64,000 nt of DNA. It comes from Blastomussa wellsi. Taxonomy: Eukaryota > Cnidaria > Anthozoa > Scleractinia > Plerogyridae. The notes beneath the pieces are model-generated. The model did no database searches. It saw nothing but the letters and a program-made list of their open reading frames with translations, and was not told the DNA's origin. A program made the position numbers and the translations under genes. Location: the NCBI GenBank assembly GCA_947652115.1, contig OX393562.1:9339551-9403550 (forward strand). Reading direction: 5' to 3'. Positions 17,679 to 25,954 of this stretch are shown piece by piece (position 1 is the first letter of the stretch; every line of letters starts with the position of its first letter).

Positions 17679-19389
17679 ATGAACATATGGAAAACCGCAA
17701 ACAAACAAGATTCTGTTGCGTATGACTATCTCGAAAAACTTGCGCAGTCTGGCAGCTCCACAAATGCAAAGCTTGCGCAAGCCAAGGCGTGGGCGACTTT
17801 TTCTGCACGTTTCCCGAGGGCTGACAAAAGCAAATTTGAAGCCCAGGTATTTTTTGCACCGGACAACACAGCAACAGCCGAAATATTTTTCAAAGAGGGA
17901 CCCGACAGTCTACAAAGCGTATTCGGATCAGATCGCAAATATTGGAGCGCAGAAATGAAAAGAGCTCTGGGTTTGGTTGAAGTTGGCGGTTTTCCTTTCC
18001 AACTGACGCCACGCCCAGAAAAAAGTTCACTGGCGGTTCCAGCAGTTCCATTCGAAGAAGCTGCACCGAGTTTGAAAAAAATATTCAACAAAGCAATCAA
18101 AATTTATGTCACCCCTGACCAGTATTTTACAACAAAGTTTAGAGAGATATTTACCAAGGAACAACCGAAATTCGAAACGTCAAAGCCCGCGAAAAAATGG
18201 CTGGCGAGGCCAGATATGTCTTTCTGGGAACAGCAGCTGAACTTTGCAGTGTGGTGCGCGACAACAGGCTGCGGAATATCTCGAGAAGTATTTGACAAAG
18301 ACAGCACGCTGAAGCTGCCGCCACAGGTACGAGCGTTTTACATCTTTCACGTGTACTTTACGGTTCGCCGCATCCTATTTCAGCTCGGAGGTATCCAAAG
18401 CTTTAGCGCATTGCCGGGTGATCCAACATGGAGTCAGTTTAACAACAAATATGACGAAGCTTCTTATAAAAGATTATGTGCTGAGTTCAAAGTTCCTTCA
18501 TCAACCGATTTTCGGTTTACAATAGGGCCGAACCACGGGCTAGGAAGCGTTTATATTTATTGCCACGATCCTTTCATCCTGAACGTGCCCTATCCATCAG
18601 CAAAAGCAAAATTCGATGATGAAGATCCAAGGGCGACAGAAAAGGGAATATCAGTTTGTTTCATAAGAAATGATGCAGCTGAAGAGCAATTCAACTGGTT
18701 CGCACCAAAAACCACAACAGGTTTGACCCAGGCAGGTTTGTCGAGAATAAACCAGTCGATTGAAGCATTTGTGTATTGCATCTTAGGTGCGCAAGTAAAC
18801 GTCCGCAGCAGCATTCTGGGGGCGGGAGGCAGAGCAAAGGAGGCCCAGACCGAGTTTCTTGTCCTGGTTGAAGACGCAGTGAGGCTGCCCGACCTGGCAA
18901 AGAGCGTGCAGCGTTACCAGCTGGCGGTGGACGAGGCAAAAGTGCGGTTGAACCTTGCTGTGTGCCCGGGCGCTTGGTTGATGCCAGGCCGCATGGTTAT
19001 CAACACAGAAAGCACGGTTGGTTACAACAACCAGCTCAAACAAGCGATTCCGGGTATGAAGCTGGGGGTCAACGACGGGGCAAACAAAAACACAAAAAAA
19101 GCTGCCCTTCAGCGCATGGATGGCGGGAAATCAAAAATAAACCGGCCAAACAGCCATCCTTCGAACCCAATTCACAAAGCGGCCACAGCTGAAAGCAAAA
19201 AAGATTTGAAACCTGTTGCACCGACAACACAAGAGTCCGCACAAACGCAAGTGCACACAGAAGAACGAGTGCCAATGGCTGGCTCGGGAAGTGATTCTCA
19301 TGACAAGAAAAAAATTGTTCTGATTGTTGGCTTTGTTGCAATTGCAGGTGTGTTGTTTTGGGCATTCTATCCCGAAGAAGATGAATATG

Positions 19390-19420
<31 letters not shown>

Positions 19421-19427
19421 AAATTAA
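17679..19427 (+). CDS. 582-aa tail-anchored protein of unknown function (element 2)
   Basis: Large protein with a soluble region (residues 1 to about 480), a Ser/Thr/Pro/Lys-rich linker, one membrane anchor at about 546-564 (IVLIVGFVAIAGVLFWAFY), and an acidic tail of alternating Glu and Ser encoded by a hexamer repeat (19391-19420). Conserved-looking blocks are MSFWEQQLNFAVWCATTGCG (about 180-199), FHVYFTVRRI (223-232), ALPGDPTW (244-251) and GPNHGLGSVYIYCHDPF (283-299). I recognise the family from cnidarian Polintons but not a fold or activity. A C-terminal anchor could place it in a virion membrane or host membrane, so an entry or vertex role is possible. Element 1 keeps only its C-terminus. 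Confidence 0.7.
19391..19420 (+). repeat. GAAAGT hexamer repeat coding for Glu-Ser
   Basis: Five perfect GAAAGT units encode the alternating Glu-Ser tail at the end of the 582-aa protein. Unit number could vary among copies. Confidence 0.85.
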
Positions 19428-20824
19428 CGATTCTTTTTGGCATAGCTTTCAACCAGAAAGGCCACAACAGCCAAAATCAGGATCCAGGCGTGTTCAGCCA
19501 GAAAACCGAGGGCCTCGCCAGCAGTTTTGAAAAGAAAAGAAACCATCTTCCCAATGAGGCCCGGAAGGATGCCTGCCATTTTTTTGCCGAGGTCTTTCAG
19601 CTCGGTTCCCAATTTTTTGGCCACTGCTTTCAAATTGTTTCCAATGAGATCAATGAGAGTAACAATCAATGCGCTCGCAGAAAGAACGACCGCTGTCAAA
19701 GTCAAACCGTGTTTTTTGAAGATCTCTTTTATGCGCTCACGCAATGGCTTGGCTCTTTCTCTTTCGTCAATCTGCGTTTCAAGCCTGCCAAGTTCGTCTT
19801 GTCTTTCTGCAATTCTTTCTCTGGCTGATTCTTTTTCAGAATTTGAAGCGTTCTCATCATCGATGATTCTCCGGTCTTCTTCAATTTTGCTTTTGAGTTC
19901 AGCAGCACGTTCATTTAATTCATCCTCTCTTTTTGTGGAATTGAGTCTTTCTTCAAGATAGTTTCTTTCTTTTTCTTTCGCGGCGAGTCTTGCTCTGCCT
20001 TTGTCAACTTTTTCCTGCACTTTTCCTTTGTTTTTTAATTCTTTATTAAGAACTTCCAACTCTTTTTTTTTCGTTTTTAAATCAGCTTCATAATTTTTTT
20101 TCAGTTGCTGCAGTCTCCTCGTTTCTGAGTCAATATCAAGACTCGAACCATGTTCATCTTGAATTGCATCAAGATTTGCTTGATTTTGATCAATTTTGAT
20201 TCTTAGATCTTTAACTTCTTGTTCAGCTTTTTCTTTTTTTGCAACAAGTCTTTGTTCCTGTTCGAGTTGTTTTTCAGATTCTCTTAGTCTTCGTCTTTCT
20301 TCTCTGATATTTTCTCTATCTTGATCGATAATTGATTCAGCTGTGGGACCGAGTTTGTCTTGGAAGGTATCAACAAAGCTTTTAATAAAATCAGAATCAT
20401 CATCTTTTAAAATCTTATACGTTCCTCCTCTTTTCCCAGTTGCAACAATTTTTCCTTTATTTTCCCCCTTTCCCCGTCTTATATGCAACCCCTCAATATC
20501 TGCTTGTGGGAACCTTCTTTTAATCATATCAACAGCTTTTTTCATTTTTTGTCTGATAGAGCTTTCACTTAAAATTTTGTTTATTGCATCATCATGCAAC
20601 AAAGGAGTTTCTTCTGTGTAAGAAGTGTCAGGAAGCCCACTCTGTTCGTGTCGCATCGTTTGCATTTCATGTTGTTCACCACCATGGTATGGTGTTGATG
20701 CGGAATCGGGTTGGAAAGGCTGGGTTGTATTGACCTCTTCTTCATCGTCATCTTCATCGTCATTTTCGTCAATTTTTTCATCAAGATCAGGGTCATCATG
20801 TCCAAAAAATCCACCTTCCGCCAT
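19424..20824 (-). CDS. 466-aa coiled-coil membrane protein (element 2)
   Basis: The start MAEGGFFGHDDPDLDEK at 20824 is chosen over upstream Mets because it matches the start in element 0 (105) and leaves a promoter gap to the capsid gene. Order: acidic N-terminus (residues 9-30), a basic block GKGENKGKIVATGKRGGTYK (about 115-134), a long charged coiled coil (about 165-355), then a C-terminal region with hydrophobic segments (TLTAVVLSASALIVTLI, and WILILAVVAFLVESY near the end) separated by Gly/Lys-rich amphipathic sequence. The family is abundant in cnidarian genomes without assigned function. Its end overlaps the 582-aa gene by 4 bases. It may be a structural or membrane-shaping virion protein. 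Confidence 0.7.
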   Translation of the reverse strand: MAEGGFFGHDDPDLDEKIDENDDEDDDEEEVNTTQPFQPDSASTPYHGGEQHEMQTMRHEQSGLPDTSYTEETPLLHDDAINKILSESSIRQKMKKAVDMIKRRFPQADIEGLHIRRGKGENKGKIVATGKRGGTYKILKDDDSDFIKSFVDTFQDKLGPTAESIIDQDRENIREERRRLRESEKQLEQEQRLVAKKEKAEQEVKDLRIKIDQNQANLDAIQDEHGSSLDIDSETRRLQQLKKNYEADLKTKKKELEVLNKELKNKGKVQEKVDKGRARLAAKEKERNYLEERLNSTKREDELNERAAELKSKIEEDRRIIDDENASNSEKESARERIAERQDELGRLETQIDERERAKPLRERIKEIFKKHGLTLTAVVLSASALIVTLIDLIGNNLKAVAKKLGTELKDLGKKMAGILPGLIGKMVSFLFKTAGEALGFLAEHAWILILAVVAFLVESYAKKNR

Positions 20825-20881
20825 TGCGAAATATATCTTGAATATTTTTTCATTTAAATAAAATAAAGTGCTTTCAAATAC
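20825..20881. promoter_or_regulatory. Divergent promoter region between coiled-coil and capsid genes
   Basis: The only long divergent gap in the middle of element 2, 57 bases and very AT-rich. On the minus strand AAGATATATTTCGCA runs into the ATG at 20824; on the plus strand TTTCAAATAC runs into ATG 20882. Both genes must be transcribed from here. The corresponding region of element 0 is deleted. Confidence 0.55.
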
Positions 20882-22129
20882 ATGGCGGTCCAAGCAAACC
20901 TTCTTCCAACGCACACAAGAAAAATTCTCGGCGCGATGAAAGCCGAGCGCACGGTCAAGCGCATCACTTTTAATCCAAGCGAAGCCAAACCCGGCGAGAC
21001 GCTGAATGTTTACGTGCCCAAGCTGAATGAGAACGATGTCCTCGTGCCAGGCTCCCTCAGTCTGCGATTCGACATCGACCTGTCGGGTGGTCACGCCGAC
21101 AACTTCCTCGTTCAAAACGTCACCCGCGCTCTGGTCGAAAAAATGGTCGTGAAGTTCGGAGAAAATCTGCAGGACACGGTGGGTTATGGCTTTTACAAGA
21201 TCTGGGAGGACCTTTTCCTCTCGCAAGAAGAGCGTGACAACATGCTTCTCGAGGGCATCCAGTCTGAAGACCAATGCAAAATCCGTTCAGACTCGGGGGA
21301 CAAAAAAACTTCGGGCGTTGACGCTGAAAACGAGCTGGAAAAGGTTTTTGGGAAAAAATACCACATCCGCCTGGACCATCAGATACTGACGGACCACGGA
21401 GTATTTTATCATAAAGCTCTCCAAAACAACCTCATTTTTGAGTTGACCCTTGCGCGTGCCGATCAGGTTGTCAGAGGCTCTGATCCCACAAAACTGGAAT
21501 ACATGCTGAAAAACATCCAGCTCGAGTACGAAATGATTAAAAGCGAATCCTTGGCGGACGAGGCGAGCAGTGTTTACAACAGTGGCAAGGAGTTCTTGTA
21601 CGATCATGTGCACCGGGATAAGGTGGTGACCTTCAAAAAAGAAACCGACACAAGGTTGAACATCAAAATTAACCAACAAAGAAGGTCCCTGAAAGCCATT
21701 CTTCTCCTTTTCATTGAGCCTTTCGCGGGCGGTGTCAGAGATTCAGAAAAGTTCATTAACCCTGACATCGTGAAAGCCGATGTCACGGTGAACGGCGTGC
21801 CCAACATGGTCTTCAACAACGGGATCGAATTGAAAGACATGTGGCGCGAAGTTGACCGCTTTTTTGGCAAGAAAAAGAACAAAACGCAGCACATGAATAT
21901 GAAAAAGTTCTACACCGGAGACAGGTTCGGGCTTCTGATCGATTTGCGCTCAATGGCGAGTCAAGAAATGCATGGAAGCGGCACGCGGCTTGTCGACTCA
22001 TCAGATGGAATACAGATTGAACTCCAGCGGAAAATAAACGGCTCAGGCGATGTGTACTGCCACGTCTATGTTATCAGCGACTCGATGTTGGGAGTATTGA
22101 GGCAGCAACTTGAAACTGTTCAGTATTAA
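20882..22129 (+). CDS. Major capsid protein (double jelly-roll type), 415 aa
   Basis: Intact capsid gene. Notable blocks are KRITFNPSEAKPGETLNV (about 24-41), LVPGSLSLRFDIDL (57-70), NFLVQNVTRALVEKMVVKFG (80-99), DHQILTDHGVFY (166-177), LKAILLLFIEPFAGGVRDSEKF (about 264-285), VTVNGVPNMVFNNGI (about 294-308), LIDLRSMA and MHGSGTRLV near 350-365. Size, predicted all-beta character and position directly before the packaging ATPase fit the Polinton/adintovirus capsid that forms hexon-like trimers. Copies in elements 0, 1 and 3 are broken. The assignment is by family recognition and order; a structure prediction would settle it. Confidence 0.75.
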   Translation: MAVQANLLPTHTRKILGAMKAERTVKRITFNPSEAKPGETLNVYVPKLNENDVLVPGSLSLRFDIDLSGGHADNFLVQNVTRALVEKMVVKFGENLQDTVGYGFYKIWEDLFLSQEERDNMLLEGIQSEDQCKIRSDSGDKKTSGVDAENELEKVFGKKYHIRLDHQILTDHGVFYHKALQNNLIFELTLARADQVVRGSDPTKLEYMLKNIQLEYEMIKSESLADEASSVYNSGKEFLYDHVHRDKVVTFKKETDTRLNIKINQQRRSLKAILLLFIEPFAGGVRDSEKFINPDIVKADVTVNGVPNMVFNNGIELKDMWREVDRFFGKKKNKTQHMNMKKFYTGDRFGLLIDLRSMASQEMHGSGTRLVDSSDGIQIELQRKINGSGDVYCHVYVISDSMLGVLRQQLETVQY

Positions 22130-22154
22130 TTTGAAAATTGCTCCCGTTGATATA

Positions 22155-22790
22155 ATGGACCCAAAAAGAATCCCGTTCAACGCTCTCGTCGTGGGGCCAA
22201 CGAATTCAGGCAAAACAAAGTTTGTGGTGGATCAGCTCCGCGGCCCCTTCCACGGCAAGTTCGACTTCATTGCGCTCATCTGCCCGACATTCATACACAA
22301 CATGACTTTTCATCGTTTCGCTGAGAAAGACCCGCGTTTTTATGTAGTGGTTTGCAAACAGCATGAAGTTGAAGCTTGGTTGAAGCTTGTTTACTTTTTT
22401 TTGGAGGGCACCAAGTCGCTCATTATCCTCGATGACTGCGCGGCCTCGAAAGATGTGAAAAAGCGCACAGGTGAGCTGGTCGAACTTGCATTCAGCGGTC
22501 GCCACGCAGGGATCAGCACGTGGGTGATAACCCAAAAGATGACCAGCATCACGGCCTCTTTCCGCGAAAACGTTGCGGCGCTTGTGCTTTTTTACACGCC
22601 CTCGTGGAAGACATTGAAAGCGGTTTTTGATGAATTCGCCGGCGAACTTTCTCAAGATGAATTCAAAGAACTCATTTCAAAATTGAAAAAAACACAGTTC
22701 TCTTGCCTGGTGTTCGCACTTCAGTACCCGTTTGGAATAAAATTCTTCACACCCAACAGCGTGTCCCAATTAAAAATTGAAAATGAATAA
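22155..22790 (+). CDS. Genome-packaging ATPase (FtsK/HerA, A32-like), 211 aa
   Basis: The start MDPKRIPFNALVVGPTNSGK at 22155 follows GTTGATATA and matches the starts in the other elements. Walker A is GPTNSGKT (about 14-21), Walker B is LIILDDCA (about 92-99), and a sensor-like ITQKMTS lies near 130. This is the class of ATPase that drives linear DNA into double jelly-roll capsids in Polintons, adintoviruses and large DNA viruses. About 25 bases separate it from the capsid gene and 17 from the next gene, suggesting coordinated late expression. No damage is visible. Confidence 0.9.
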   Translation: MDPKRIPFNALVVGPTNSGKTKFVVDQLRGPFHGKFDFIALICPTFIHNMTFHRFAEKDPRFYVVVCKQHEVEAWLKLVYFFLEGTKSLIILDDCAASKDVKKRTGELVELAFSGRHAGISTWVITQKMTSITASFRENVAALVLFYTPSWKTLKAVFDEFAGELSQDEFKELISKLKKTQFSCLVFALQYPFGIKFFTPNSVSQLKIENE

Positions 22791-22807
22791 AAATTCACAA
22801 ATATAAA

Positions 22808-23386
22808 ATGGCGGACTTATCAACACTCGATGACTTGGACTTGTCGGGCTTGGACTTGCTTGAAGCTGAGGCAGTGAGCGCGCCCGCCGGCATTGTCCCC
22901 GCTGTTGTTTCAACGCAGCCTGATATCCCCGCGATGTGCGAGCAGCTGGCCGTGCTTGTGTCAACAGGAAAATCAAAAGAAGCCATCGGGCAGCAGCTTT
23001 CACACGAGCAAGTGAAACGCCTCACAGACAAAGAGGTCGAGAAATACACCAAACGCTACCAGGCTTATGTGGGCTCAAAAACAACGGACAGCTTGATCGA
23101 CAGCTTCATTTTTCTTGCAACCAAAGCGGTCGGAATGGCAGTCGACATCGACGACATCAATGCTCTGCAAAAAGATCTGAGAAACGACTGGATCATCAGC
23201 AATGAGCTCTCCAACCTGGCAGGCAGCGCCGCTTTGTATTGCGGCCGTTTTCTCGCTGTGGCCAATGCATTGTTGATCACTACAAAACACATTGATTCCA
23301 GCGGAGGCCCCTCCGGAGATCCAAAAGTTTGGGACGGACAGCCTTTGCACATTGCTACTGAGGTTGACTCACCAACAAATGAATAA
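22808..23386 (+). CDS. Conserved protein, 192 aa, unknown function (element 2)
   Basis: ATG follows ACAAATATAAA. Order: acidic Leu-rich N-terminus (STLDDLDLSGLDLLEAEA), QPDIPAMCEQLAVLV, GQQLSHEQVKRLTDKEVEKY (about 62-81) that looks like a helical DNA- or protein-binding segment, YVGSKTTDSLIDSF, and ELSNLAGSAALYCGRFLAVA (about 140-159), a semi-hydrophobic helix. Present in all four elements, always after the ATPase. Recognised from cnidarian Polintons without a known role. Confidence 0.7.
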   Translation: MADLSTLDDLDLSGLDLLEAEAVSAPAGIVPAVVSTQPDIPAMCEQLAVLVSTGKSKEAIGQQLSHEQVKRLTDKEVEKYTKRYQAYVGSKTTDSLIDSFIFLATKAVGMAVDIDDINALQKDLRNDWIISNELSNLAGSAALYCGRFLAVANALLITTKHIDSSGGPSGDPKVWDGQPLHIATEVDSPTNE

Positions 23387-23443
23387 TTACACAGAAGTTG
23401 CAAAGTAATATTCAGAATTGAATATTAATTTTGTTTTTATACA

Positions 23444-23929
23444 ATGGCTGAAACCGCACAAGCAAACCCCGTTGGGCAAGCACCACCGCAGACGCCGGCA
23501 CCAAACCCTGTGCAGACGAGCCAAGTAACTTCACAAACGCCGGCAACAAAACCCAAAAATCCCAAGCGAGTGGCTGCTGGCAAAGATATTGCAAAAAGAA
23601 CTCGGGAGGCCCGCGCAGCGCACAAACAAGCTTATGAAGAGAAAATAGCAAAACAATCTGCACCTGCTGTGGGGCAAGCCCCAAACCCCGTGGAAACAGA
23701 GCCCGCACCAAAGCCTGCTGCAGAAAACGGTCTCACCACAACCCAATTGATCGCAATCGCCGGAATTGGCGTCACGCTTCTCACAACTTATGTCAAGCGT
23801 GAAGACATCAAGGCCTTTTTCAAAAAGAACCAGGCAACTTCTGTGGAGCAAGCCCCACACCCCGCCCCCGTGGATGCGGATCCGAAACCGCGGCCGAAAA
23901 AACGTGGAATTCGGTATATGGATGATTAA
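23444..23929 (+). CDS. Basic single-anchor protein, 161 aa (element 2)
   Basis: ATG follows TTTTTATACA. The N-terminus is rich in Ala, Pro, Gln and Thr; then comes the family signature KNPKRVAAGKDIAKRTREA (about 43-61), a basic helix; a second Pro-rich linker; a hydrophobic segment LIAIAGIGVTLLTTY (about 101-115); VKREDIKAFFKK; a third Pro-rich linker; and a basic end, KKRGIRYMDD. The mix of basic patches and one membrane helix could link DNA to a membrane or shell. Present in all four elements. Function unknown. Confidence 0.7.
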   Translation: MAETAQANPVGQAPPQTPAPNPVQTSQVTSQTPATKPKNPKRVAAGKDIAKRTREARAAHKQAYEEKIAKQSAPAVGQAPNPVETEPAPKPAAENGLTTTQLIAIAGIGVTLLTTYVKREDIKAFFKKNQATSVEQAPHPAPVDADPKPRPKKRGIRYMDD

Positions 23930-24020
23930 TTTGAAGTTTTGTTTCGTCATTTCCACCCGCGCAATGGACCCACCCCAAAAAAATTCTTTTGAACTTTTAT
24001 TTTTTTCTTACATACCAAAC

Positions 24021-24242
24021 ATGTCTGACAACAATCTCGTGAAGAACGCCATGGATGCCGCGACTCTCGTTGGCCTCTCTGCTGGAATTGGGTGGCTTGC
24101 AAAAAAAGCGTTCAAGAGAAGTTTTACAGGTGACCCAACATTTTCATTCGAAAACTATGGAATGTTCACACTTGTGATGACGGGCAGCATCTGGCTCAAG
24201 AAGTACCTGGAGGATCAGAAAATCTTACCAGACAAACTTTGA
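24021..24242 (+). CDS. Small membrane protein, 73 aa (element 2)
   Basis: Starts MSDNNLVKNAMDAATLVGLS. A Gly-rich hydrophobic segment (LVGLSAGIGWLA, about 17-28) is followed by a basic turn (KKAFKRS), TGDPTFSFENYG and a second hydrophobic segment (MFTLVMTGSIWL), ending in YLEDQKILPDKL. Damaged relatives occur in elements 0, 1 and 3 at the same place. The 91 bases before it hold no gene, whereas elements 0 and 1 have an extra small membrane gene there. Confidence 0.6.
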   Translation: MSDNNLVKNAMDAATLVGLSAGIGWLAKKAFKRSFTGDPTFSFENYGMFTLVMTGSIWLKKYLEDQKILPDKL

Positions 24243-24278
24243 GAAAATGATTTGAAAAATGTCGCCGATTGTATAATC

Positions 24279-24704
24279 ATGGCAAGTATCGCAATTATGG
24301 TTGGCGGGGCTGTGTTGAACGCAGCGGCTTTCATCGGCGGCAATTATCTGGCGAAGGCTTTTGGTGGCAGTGACAAGGCCGCTCTTGAAGAAAAAGAGCG
24401 CCACGACCGAGCTCTCGAGGCGTATCAAGCTGCGTACGCCAAATACTCGCGCGACCACACCAAACTTCTCGACTGGATTGCAACAAACGTGCACATAAAA
24501 GCGGAAGCCAAGCAGAACTTCACCAACACTGACTACGCTTTCAAACTCTACAACCAGGCGCATCCTGAAGAGCAAATGGCTCCTCCCAAAGAGCCGAAGT
24601 TTTCTGATTTTTATCAACCAAGCCAGCAGCAAAAAAATGGTGAACTCATGTTCGTTGGTGCCGGGGCGCTCGCTTTGGGCTACGCTGCTTTCAGGTTCTT
24701 TTAA
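24279..24704 (+). CDS. Conserved 141-aa membrane-associated protein (element 2)
   Basis: The start MASIAIMVGGAVLNAAAFIG at 24279 follows TTGTATAATC. It has hydrophobic Gly/Ala-rich ends (about 1-25 and 122-141), a long charged helix (DKAALEEKERHDRALEAYQA) and KFSDFYQPSQQQ near 105-116. It is the best preserved small protein in this window: full length in elements 0, 1 and 2 and nearly so in element 3. 21 bases separate it from integrase. Function unknown. Confidence 0.75.
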   Translation: MASIAIMVGGAVLNAAAFIGGNYLAKAFGGSDKAALEEKERHDRALEAYQAAYAKYSRDHTKLLDWIATNVHIKAEAKQNFTNTDYAFKLYNQAHPEEQMAPPKEPKFSDFYQPSQQQKNGELMFVGAGALALGYAAFRFF

Positions 24705-24725
24705 ACTTTTTTTCACCTCTTTTAT

Positions 24726-25724
24726 ATGGACACCAAACTCGCGAAGATATACTACAGCCCTGGCGGTTATTGGAAAGGCATTGCCGCCATCAAAAAACTG
24801 GCCGCGGCTGCAAAAGTCCCGGAAGACACCACAAAAAAGTGGTTGATCAAGCAAGCCCTCTGGCAGATATTCTTGCCGCCGCCGAAGCATATTCCTCGAC
24901 CGAAATTCGACGTGTCCTTACCCAACAAGGTCCACCAGGCGGACCTTCTTTTCTTGCCTCACGACAAACTGCCTCGCGGTCGCAAAGTCTGGAAATACGC
25001 GCTGAACGTTGTCGACGTGGCCAGCCGTTTCAAAGAGTCCGAACCCTTGACCTCGAAAAATTCTGATGAGGTTGCACAGGCTTTTCAGAAAATTTACAAG
25101 CGCGGCCCTTTGAAATGGCCTGAAATGTTGCAAGTTGACCCTGGGCGCGAATTCATGGGCGACGTGACGAAAGTCATGGAAAACCACAAAACTTTCATCC
25201 GGCGCGGGCGTGTCAACATTCACCGCGATCAGGCCATTGTTGAACGTTTCAACCGCACCCTTGCCGAACGCCTGTTCGGTCACCAGTATGCCGTGGAAAT
25301 GCGGCTGCCTGAGGGCCAGCGGTCCAGGGCATGGGTTAAAAGGCTTCCTGAAGTTGTTTCGGCTTTGAACAACGAGGTGACCAGCCTCATCGGAAAGAAA
25401 CCCGCTGTTGCAATCAAAGAGAAATCTGTTTATTCGAAACCTTCGACTGTTTATCACAGACCTGTTGGGAAGGATGAAAAAATCCTGCCATATCTTGTTC
25501 AGGTTCGTCATCTTTACGAACCTGGTGAGCTTGAAGGGGGGAAAAAAAGAGCCACGGATCCGATTTGGTCTTTGAAAGTTTTCACCATTGAAAAAGTTTT
25601 ACAAAAACCGGATCAGCCCGTTCTGTACTATTTGCATGATGGACCCAAGCGCGGTTTTGTGCGTGAAGAGCTGATGGTTATTCCTAAAAACACCGTTCTC
25701 CCGCCGGCCAGCGTGGACAGTTGA
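24726..25724 (+). CDS. Retroviral-type (DDE) integrase, 332 aa
   Basis: Inserts the linear element into chromosomal DNA and makes the 6-base target duplication. ATG follows CTCTTTTAT. An N-terminal helical region (about 20-55) is followed by the rve catalytic core with D73 (HQADLLF), D138 (QVDPGREF) and E173 (IVERFNRTL). After the core come the conserved EMRLPEGQRS, KEKSVYSKPST and a C-terminal beta-rich part (PVLYYLHDGPKRGF), possibly the target-binding domain. I see no clear HHCC zinc motif and no chromodomain. All three catalytic residues and full length suggest an active enzyme. Confidence 0.93.
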   Translation: MDTKLAKIYYSPGGYWKGIAAIKKLAAAAKVPEDTTKKWLIKQALWQIFLPPPKHIPRPKFDVSLPNKVHQADLLFLPHDKLPRGRKVWKYALNVVDVASRFKESEPLTSKNSDEVAQAFQKIYKRGPLKWPEMLQVDPGREFMGDVTKVMENHKTFIRRGRVNIHRDQAIVERFNRTLAERLFGHQYAVEMRLPEGQRSRAWVKRLPEVVSALNNEVTSLIGKKPAVAIKEKSVYSKPSTVYHRPVGKDEKILPYLVQVRHLYEPGELEGGKKRATDPIWSLKVFTIEKVLQKPDQPVLYYLHDGPKRGFVREELMVIPKNTVLPPASVDS

Positions 25725-25747
25725 ACAAACAAATGAAATTTTGAAAA

Positions 25748-25954
25748 ATGGGTCGTGGACGCAACGGTGTTATTGTTCAAACCTCAAGCAAAGGAAAAAA
25801 ACGCGCCATCAAAGAGCTTTCCAATAATGCATGCTCTGTTGTTTTTCAAAAACCCTGCCCATCCTGTGAAAAGGAAGTCATTTTTCTTGATCAAGCCATT
25901 GTGAATTATTTACAAAGTTTGGACCCGCGTGAGGTGGCTCAAACATTAAAGTGA
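25748..25954 (+). CDS. Small protein with Cys pair, 68 aa (element 2)
   Basis: Starts MGRGRNGVIVQTSSKGKKRA 23 bases after integrase. It has a basic N-terminus, a CPSCEKE pair near 40, and YLQSLDPREVAQTL at the end. A single CxxC with one nearby Cys might bind zinc, perhaps as a dimer. Its last 16 bases overlap the convergent 3' end of the polymerase gene. Element 1 has a relative at 6411-6698; element 3 has lost it. Confidence 0.6.
   Translation: MGRGRNGVIVQTSSKGKKRAIKELSNNACSVVFQKPCPSCEKEVIFLDQAIVNYLQSLDPREVAQTLK

Noticed and set aside
19424..21274. Longer form of the 466-aa protein starting at 21274
   Set aside because: The upstream part is antisense to the capsid gene; the element 0 copy and the AT-rich promoter gap support the start at 20824.
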